Below, in pieces: positions 50,546 to 64,000 of a stretch of 64,000 bases of DNA. Positions within the stretch are counted from its first letter, which is position 1. Each line of letters starts with the position of its first letter. The notes under the pieces were generated by a model that did not search any database, was not told the DNA's origin, and saw only the letters and a list, made by a program, of their open reading frames with translations. Source of the DNA: Mustela lutreola (lineage: Eukaryota; Chordata; Mammalia; Carnivora; Mustelidae); NCBI RefSeq assembly GCF_030435805.1, contig NC_081295.1:124285501-124349500 (forward strand), given 5' to 3'. Position numbers and translations under genes: made by a program.

Positions 50546-53383
50546 CTGAGGAACAGAGAGGAACAGTGATCAAGGCAGGTGGGACCGCAACCCTCAGCTC
50601 TCCACTGCCCTCCATGATTTTCCATCTTTCCTTCTGTGACTCCTATGTCTATGCAGCCCAAAGACCACAGCTCTCTGTGGAGTTCTTTCCTATCATCTTG
50701 AGAGCAGAATCTCAGTGGAAGGGGTTTTAAGGGCTTCCATCTAAGCCACAGCCACCTCTTCCCTGACACCTGTGGATTGTGTGTCTGTTGGTCTCTAAAC
50801 TCCTCACTGACATCCACATATCTCTGTCTTTCTGAACCTTCCTCTAGTATCTCCGGCTCTATTGTCTATGTCTCTCTCTCATCTGCAACATGTCTGCTAT
50901 GAGGATGCCCAGACAGGCCTCTCTCCTTCTTCTGAAACCCAGTCCTTTCCACCACCTGATCAAGGGGAGCTAGAGCCTGTTTTCCTGTCTTCCCTCCCCT
51001 CATTTCCTGCCCTCAGCTACCTGGGGAGAGGCTGCTCATGCCTCCCCTGCTGGGAATGGAGGGGAGAAGAAGAGGAGACAGAGGGAGGAGGGGGAACAGG
51101 ATCCTTGGAGGGAATGCTTCTTGCACCAGAAAGACAGATCAGGCCATGAGGAAGGAAGTTGGAAACTTTTTAAGGAAGCAGTCAGGTAACGGACATCCAG
51201 CTGTTGGTATGGCCAGAAGCTCAAGCAGGACCAAAACCCCTTTAAGAGTTGTAGACATCCTTAGACATATTCAAAACACAGTTGAAAGCAGGCACTAATG
51301 CCTGTTCCTACACTCTTCTCCAAGAGCCAGGGCTGGCTATAAAAGAATGGGCCCAACCACCATCTTTACTAGTAAGTGGCCCAGTGCAAATAAGAGCACC
51401 TTACTGGTCTGGAGGCTGAATTCAGGGTATGTGGTGGCCGCTTTAGCCACTATGGGAGTGGACACTCCTGAAACAGCAATGCTGGGCATGGAAGGCCAGG
51501 CAGAGTGGAAGCAGTTCCAGGGGCTACTGTGAGGGAGATAGACAGATCCTAGAAAGGCAGAGGGAGAACATGGCCAGAAGAGATCAGAGTGAGAGCAGAA
51601 GATATTACGCCCAGTGTACCCTCAGTCAAAATCCTAGCAAGTTGTTGGTATAAGTTAATGAACTGACTCTATGATAATGAAGACTGAGCATAGCCAAGAA
51701 ATCTTAAAGCAAAACAAGGGTAGAAGACTTATCCTACCAGATCTTGAAGCTTGGTACAAAACTGGTCATTAAATGCTGTGGCACTGACATAAAAATATAC
51801 ACAGAATAACAGAATAGAGTCCAGAAATAGATTTCCACATATATGCTTGCTTGACTTTCAGTAAAGGTACTCACACAATTCAATGGCGAGCAGAGAGGGA
51901 GGGTCTTTGAAATAAATGGTCTGGGACAACTGGTTATTCACAAGGAGAAAAAATGAACCAACCTCTACCTCACTCCATAAACAGAAGTTAATCAAAGACA
52001 GATCATAAGCTTAAATTTCAGAGCCTAAATAATAAAGCTTCCAGCAGGACATATAAGAGAATACTTTTTTTACTTTGACGCTGGGAGAAAAAAAAAAGTC
52101 CTAGGCAGGATACAAAAAACACTAACCACAAGAAAAGAACTTTGTAAATTAAAAAAGCGGAAGGGGGGGCCTTTGTAGAGTCACCAAGGCCAGGGCACTG
52201 CTTCAGTTGAGGTTCTGGGGAACTGTCGACTTACTCCCTGCCCCAAGCCCCAGGCCAAGCAAAAGAGCCTTCAGAGATGGAGTGAGAAACAGAAATATCA
52301 CTGAGACACTAAGACTGTTACTGCTGTGCTCCCAGAAATGGTCATAGTGGAAGTCTGAGCACTACTGGGAAAACCCCAGAAGTTGAAGAACCTGTTGAGA
52401 AACTCACAAAGATGGTACAGAGACTGTCAGACTGTCAGAGATCTCCCCAGAGACAGTGGGGAGCCTGGAAGAGATCTCCAGCTGGGAAAGACATAGGGTG
52501 CCCTCACTCTCCTCTTAAGAAGACTCAGATGCCCCAGTGCATCTGCCTGTGCTCCTGCCTCCTACCCCCACTCGTACCTCTGGTGCCCACTGATCTTTCT
52601 GTCCATTTATTCTTTCCATTCTTCTCTGCCTGCTCTCTTGTGCAAGTCTGGGGGTCCTTGGATGTCTCACTTTACTTATCTTTATGGTGTAGACAGTGTC
52701 TCCCTTCATCTCTCCATTTCCTTGCTTTTGCTTTTAGCTTCTCTCCTTGAGTCTGCCCAGTGGTCTCACTTCTTCCATCCCTCTGTGCTTGGTCCCACTG
52801 GTCTTCCAGGGAGGAGGGAGATAATACACAGGCATGCAAGTAGGAAGACAAAGGGCTTGTGCTTTTGTGTGTTTTGAGGGCTTATGTGACCAGCGTGTCA
52901 ATCTGTTGAGTTTGTCCCTATGTCTGGCATATGGAGGGGTGGGTTCTAATCTCTCTGCTGCAAACCTGTGATGTGACCTTAGTCAGTCATATGCCCTCTC
53001 TGGACCTTGGTTTCCTAATTTGTAATGAAAAATGGTAAACTAGATGGGCTTCAAACTCTCCCTCCATATCTGTCCTTGTTTTCATCATTGAGAATGCCTG
53101 TGTACATAGCTGTGGATTGGGAGGGTGAGTGTTCATAAGGCAGGGAGTGGGAGGATATTTGATGAAACTTGTGTTTCCACCTGAGTAGATGTTTTAGAAC
53201 AATCAAAACAAAACATTCAAAGGTGAAGGTTACCCCTTACCCAGATTTCTCATCTAGAAAGCCGCTGTGCCTGGGGGAGCAGGATACCTGGGTTGGGAAA
53301 GAAACTTGGGTGTAATCTACCCCTCCCTTTTGGGCCCACATTCCTGAGCCCTTTCGTGGCATGAATGATGGAAATTAATTGCA
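50546..53383. other. Intergenic between the orphan exon and SFTA2
   Basis: A possible first exon for the orphan gene at 51021-51039, an old L1 at 51640-52170, otherwise unassigned. Confidence 0.4.
51640..52170 (+). mobile_element. Old LINE-1 ORF2 fragment
   Basis: Plus-strand words such as TACCAGATCTTGAAGCTTGG, GGGACAACTGGTTATTCACA and AGACAGATCATAAGCTTAAA match the usual L1 ORF2 3' half, with many changes. Confidence 0.65.
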
Positions 53384-53396
53384 GTTAATCATTAAT
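53384..53396 (+). promoter_or_regulatory. Homeodomain-type (HNF1-like) palindrome upstream of SFTA2
   Basis: GTTAATCATTAAT matches the HNF1 consensus GTTAATNATTAAC at all but the last base and sits about 390 bp before the SFTA2 ATG, in an A+T-rich island. Function is inferred only. Confidence 0.3.
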
Positions 53397-53772
53397 CTCT
53401 AAAGATCAAGGAGAGGCCCAGGCTTGGGTGGGGCCCAGACACTTACAGAGGGACACCTCCTTAACTTCCCTTTCTGTAGGACTGGGCACCCTCCCCAAGT
53501 CTCCAGATACAGGGAAAGGGGGGATACAGGATTGAGGAAAGGGAACCACTTTCTATTTTCCTCAACAGCCCACTGAATGGCCCTCTCCTGGGTCCTCAAG
53601 CCTTACTGGGGAAACTGGAAAATCCTGTTACCCAGCTTGCCTCTCCCATTTTCCCCCAAACACCTGGGCTTAAGGATTGAGTGGAGTGTAGAAAGGCAGG
53701 CCTGGTAAGGAGAGACCAGTCAGAGCTTCAGACAACTCTTCTATCAGGGAAGCAAGAAGCAAGGTGGCCATA

Positions 53773-54401
<629 letters not shown>

Positions 54402-54558
54402 GAATAGTCAAAACCTGTGTACCTCCCTTGGCCCAGGCATTTGGCCACCAAGGTACAAAAGGGATGCCCTAACCCTGCTGAGGAGCAGTAAATGTAAATT
54501 CAATGACCTGCCTTTGTGTGTTCATGAGCAGAGATCCAGCAGGAAAACGGAATTGGGA

Positions 54559-54800
54559 GCACCTGGATGGCTCAGTTGATTGATTGCCTTCAGCTCAGGT
54601 CATGATCCTGGGGTCCTGGGATTGAGTCCCACATGCGGCTTCCTGCTCAGCAGGGAGTCTGCTTCTCTCTCTCCCTCTGTTCACCACTCTCCCTGCTTGT
54701 GTGCATGCTGTCAAATAAATAAAATCTAAAAAAAGGAAGAAAGGAAGGAAAAAAAGAAAGAAGAAAGAGAGAAAGAGAGAAAGGAAGGAAGGAAGGAAAT
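54559..54800 (+). mobile_element. Carnivore SINE with expanded (GGAA/GAAA)n tail
   Basis: Sense, just after SFTA2. Duplication GGAATTGGGA at 54549-54558 and 54801-54810. The tail from about 54733 has become a purine microsatellite. Confidence 0.9.
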
Positions 54801-55029
54801 GGAATTGGGACACCAAAGTCTCTGATTCTCCCCCTTATTAAGCAGAGACGTTCCAGGACTGATATCCTGTCCCTCAACACCAGTTTGAAAGGCCTAGAAA
54901 GAATCTGGGGAATTAACTGTTTGGAGACACACACACCACACTCATATACCCATGTGTGTGAACTAACACTTTAAGCTGAGATCCTCATAACACCTAGAAA
55001 TAAAGCAAAGAAGCCTGTATGGAGTTCTT

Positions 55030-55232
55030 TTTTGTTTAAGATTTTATTTATTTATTTATTTGACAGACAGAAATAACAAGTAGGCAGAGAGGCAGGCAGA
55101 GAGAGAGGAGAGAGGAGGAAGCAGGCTCCCTGCTGAGCAGAGTGTCCAATGTGAGTCTCGATCCCAGGACCCTAGGATCATGACCTGAGCTGAAGGCAGA
55201 GGCTTTAACCCACTGAGCCACTCAGGCTCTCC
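55030..55232 (-). mobile_element. Carnivore SINE
   Basis: Antisense. Duplication GCCTG(T/C)ATGGA(G/A)TTCTT at 55013-55029 and 55233-55249. Confidence 0.95.
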
Positions 55233-55249
55233 GCCTGCATGGAATTCTT

Positions 55250-58200
55250 ACTTTGTTCCAGGCTCAATGCTTTCCCATTTCGATGCTCGCAGTAGTCTTG
55301 AAATTTACAGATGAGGACTGAGGCTTACCAAGGGTAAGTCACTTGAGGGCCAGCAGCAGCAGACAAGTACAACACCAGACAAATGTCTTGGCTTAAGCAG
55401 ATTTTCATTTCATCTCTCTTTGCTTCAGCTTTGGGGCTGGGAGCTCAGGAGCCCAGAGAGCAATGTGAACAGAACCTGTGTGACTCGGCACAGGTCAGTT
55501 AGGGTAGGAGGCAGGGGTCGGAGGCAGCCCCAGTGGGAGATGAGAGGTTCCACCTGTGAGGAGATGGCCAGCCTGGTGTAAGTGGTGGGGAAGAGGGTGG
55601 GTGGGGGTGGATGGGGTGAGTAGGGGAGCAGAGCTCCTACTGGCTGACTCTGAGGACATTCAGTCCCAGAGGCCCACACTTGAGTCCTAGGTGAATTTCT
55701 TACCGTCTTGGTGCCTCCATTTCTTCATGGGCAACATGGGATAACTGATGGTACCTGCTGCTTGCACTCCTGGGAGGATTACATGCATCAGCCATTTAGG
55801 ACACATGTCAGATCAGTAGGAATCAGCAATAAGGGTGGTTAAGAACCCTCGTCCCAACATATAAATCCTTGTCCCCTCAGGGATCCAGGGTCCTCCTTCA
55901 CCTGATAGTCTTGACACAGGCACTCATCGGAGTCCTCACCCAAGATTATCTTGACTTCTTACTACCTCTCTCAAAATGCAAGCATGCAGCCCAAACCTGA
56001 CCATTTGGGAGTATTAATGTAATCGTTTCCTGTTCTCCAGTCCTCACTCCTGCCTATCATAGTTCCCACCTACACACCATCACCATGTGAAATTAGATGC
56101 TGACTCCTTTGGAGGGAGGTGAAGGCCTGACTCTGTATAAATGGGGGAGTTTAAAAAAAAACACAAAAAACTGTGCAACAAAATTCCTCTAGTTTCCTAT
56201 ACATTTGTCCTGGGACCAGCAGCCTAGAAGAGAAGCAACTGGGAGCCGCAAAGGTCCCCAGTGTTTCATGACTTGCTCCTAGCCTGCACTAGTGGGCAGG
56301 TGAGCCCCAGTGGGTTCGGTATAAGGCCCTAACCAAGCTGGGAGACTCGATGTCTGGATATCCAAAAGACTGGAGAAGCAAACAGCTAACTGCTCCTTAA
56401 ACTGATTCCTAGATCTCAGGGCCCAGGATCACCAGGCTGTGATTTCCTGATTCTTTTCTCAAAAATCTCTCTTCCAAGACTGACCTGCACTGACCAATAT
56501 GGTAGACACTAGCTACATGTGGCTATCAAACACTTGAAATGTGGCTAGTATGACCAAGGAGCTGAAGGTTTAGTTGTGTTTACTTTTAATTAGTTAAGTG
56601 GCAACCATTTTGGATAGCATAGCCCTGGATGGTCTGCCTCAAGCCTTCCCAACCCCCTACCCCACAATGGAATTTACCCCTGCTCTTGCCCCCAACACTG
56701 GTCTCCTTGTTACACTTTTGAGTACTCAAGGAATGCTTGCGTCTTAGTTTTGCTCTGGCCCTTCCCTCCCACACATCCTATTTGGCTAATTCCTACAGCT
56801 CCGGCAAGTCCTTGCTTAATCTCACTTTCACAATGAATTCTACTTGACCCCCTACTTAATACTACAACCTGCTCCCTACCCGTTATCGTGGTCTACTTTT
56901 TCCCCAATAGCATTTATGACTCAGACACGCTGCAGTGAACTTACTTACATATGTTCTCTTTACTAGAATGAAAGTATAAGGGCAAAGATCTGTTTCACTC
57001 ATTGATGAATCCAAGGGTCCAGGATAGGGCCTAGCACACAGTATTAAGTACTCAAGGAGTACTTGTTCAAAGGGGGAAGACAGAAAGCTGCTGCCCTCCT
57101 CTCCTCTCCCTCTTCCTTCTAGGTGGGATGGGGCCAGGGGAGGGGGGAGGGAGGATGGGAGCTGGAACAGATCTTAGACACCAAGTTGGAAGGAGTGCAG
57201 CACAATGGCACAAAATCAGATTCAGTGAGATGTGGGCCTCCATTCCTGCAGAGCCCTGCCCTACCTCTGCCCAGAAGAAACATCCAGTTTGCCTAAGCCA
57301 CCATTCTATATGAAGCTTGCTTATAGTGGCCAAAAAGAACTGCACCTGTTTACTGGGTTGAATCCCAGTTGATATTTGGGACAAGTTGCTTTTATTCTCG
57401 GAGGACATTTCTTCATTTCCAAAATGGAGCAAACATCTACCATGATGTTCTCAATAGCATCACTGAAGACCCAGACCCTGATAGGCCCACCATAAATAGT
57501 AGCTACTCAGAGTTGCTGGATAGAATATAACTTGGACGTGTAAGAAACAGGCCCCCGAATCCCATGGGGAGGACATAAGATGTTCACCGTGGGTGGGTGG
57601 GTGGGTGTCTTTATCTGTGGGGATGTACATGTGGACACCCTGGTGTCACGGACACAGAATGGAAGCAGCACTCCGGCCCCAATGCACCCTGCAGCCCCTC
57701 AGGCCTACAGGAAGTATCTACTCCTCTCCAGCAGCCCCCAAGATAAGGCCAAGGAAACAGGGGAGCTTCCATCTGGTGAGGAGGAAGGGCCTGCGGAAGC
57801 CAAGGCATTGGCAATAATTCAAAGTAGGTGGAACCTGAGTCACTGTACCCAGATGCTCCTAGGAAGTGCCTCTCTCTTCCAGTGAGGCAGGCACCACCAG
57901 CATACCCACTTCCACTGCAGCCCAGGGCTAAGAAGTAGATCCCCTCATTTCCTAGACCAAAGTCTCAGCGAACAACTGAGACGCAAGAAAGTCACCACTA
58001 GGGGAAGAGGGATAAAAGGATCACAGACAGTAATGTTTGGGATTTTAAAAGTTTATCTCATTCCTAAACTTGCAAGTGGGACTGCATAGGAGGAAGGCTG
58101 GGCAGGAATGTCAGCATCTCAAGGACACCCAGTGACACCGACCAAGCCAATCTGTTTCCCCATTTATGAAATGAGAGAGGTGAGCCACATGGTCTCAGAG

Positions 58201-58278
58201 GCGCCATCAATGCCGACAGCTGCCAGATGTTTGTCCCCAAAGGCAGGGTTTTTGTTCTCCCCAAGAGTGAGCTGGGGC
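55250..58278. other. Intergenic, tail-to-tail between SFTA2 and VARS2
   Basis: MIR pieces and the VARS2 3' UTR (58278 down to about 58040). The open frame 57580-57885 plus has no recognised protein or start context. Confidence 0.45.
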
Positions 58279-63874
<5,596 letters not shown>

Positions 63875-64000
63875 CTGGGGAGATGATGGCAACAATAAAG
63901 GGTAAAGGTTGCTAAAAAAAACACAAGAAAGTGAGAGAGGGGAGGAGGTGAAAAAAGGCAGAGAGTGCCCCCAAAGAATGGGGTCACACGGAGGCCAGTA

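Noticed and set aside
57580-57885. 101-codon plus-strand frame between SFTA2 and VARS2
   Set aside because: No recognised protein, no splice support and weak start context.

Overview
The window is nuclear DNA of a caniform carnivore, most likely a mustelid or a close relative. I infer this from many tRNA-Lys-derived carnivore SINEs (A+T-rich tail related to TCTGTCTGTCAAATAAATAAAATC, body of GCCTGCCTCTCTGCCTAC type) on both strands, nearly all with intact target-site duplications, from carnivore-type LINE-1 3' ends, and from spliced mammalian genes. It is the telomeric part of the MHC class I region (human 6p21.33), shown in reverse orientation to the human map: from right to left VARS2, SFTA2, MUCL3 (DPCR1), MUC21.

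Layout. 1-6.1 kb: old LINE-1-lineage sequence, SINEs and microsatellites. 6.1-10.2 kb: MUC21 on the minus strand, three coding exons with an almost perfectly homogenised 90-bp VNTR. 10.2-17.4 kb: repeats, including a four-layer nest (Tigger-like DNA transposon, then SINE, then LINE-1 fragment and solo LTR inside it). 17.4-21.8 kb: decayed MUC21/MUC22-like mucin sequence on the minus strand, interrupted by a LINE-1 fragment. 21.8-34 kb: repeats, a second solo LTR, a twin-primed LINE-1, a 3'-truncated U4 retrocopy, and no recognised gene. 34.2-46.7 kb: MUCL3 on the minus strand, with one 5.25-kb mucin exon and a CRE/TATA promoter. 46.7-53.4 kb: MIR-rich intergenic sequence containing one convincing orphan membrane-spanning exon at 50442-50545. 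53.8-54.4 kb: SFTA2 on the plus strand, complete, 78 aa. 58.3-64 kb: the last 17 coding exons of VARS2 on the minus strand, whose 5' part lies beyond the window.

The mucin genes encode type I membrane glycoproteins of epithelial surfaces and SFTA2 a small secreted airway protein; VARS2 is the mitochondrial valyl-tRNA synthetase and is a functionally unrelated neighbour. The most interesting point is architectural. MUC21, MUCL3 and the orphan exon all have a second exon that opens in phase 1, closes in phase 0 and ends in or just after a transmembrane helix beginning W-x-I-x-(L/I)-(I/V)-(T/A)-L. SFTA2 has the same phase pattern. This suggests the mucins arose by repeat expansion inside exon 2 of a small ancestral membrane-protein gene, a relative of which may survive as the orphan exon. 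All assignments are from reading the sequence and from remembered human proteins; no search was run.
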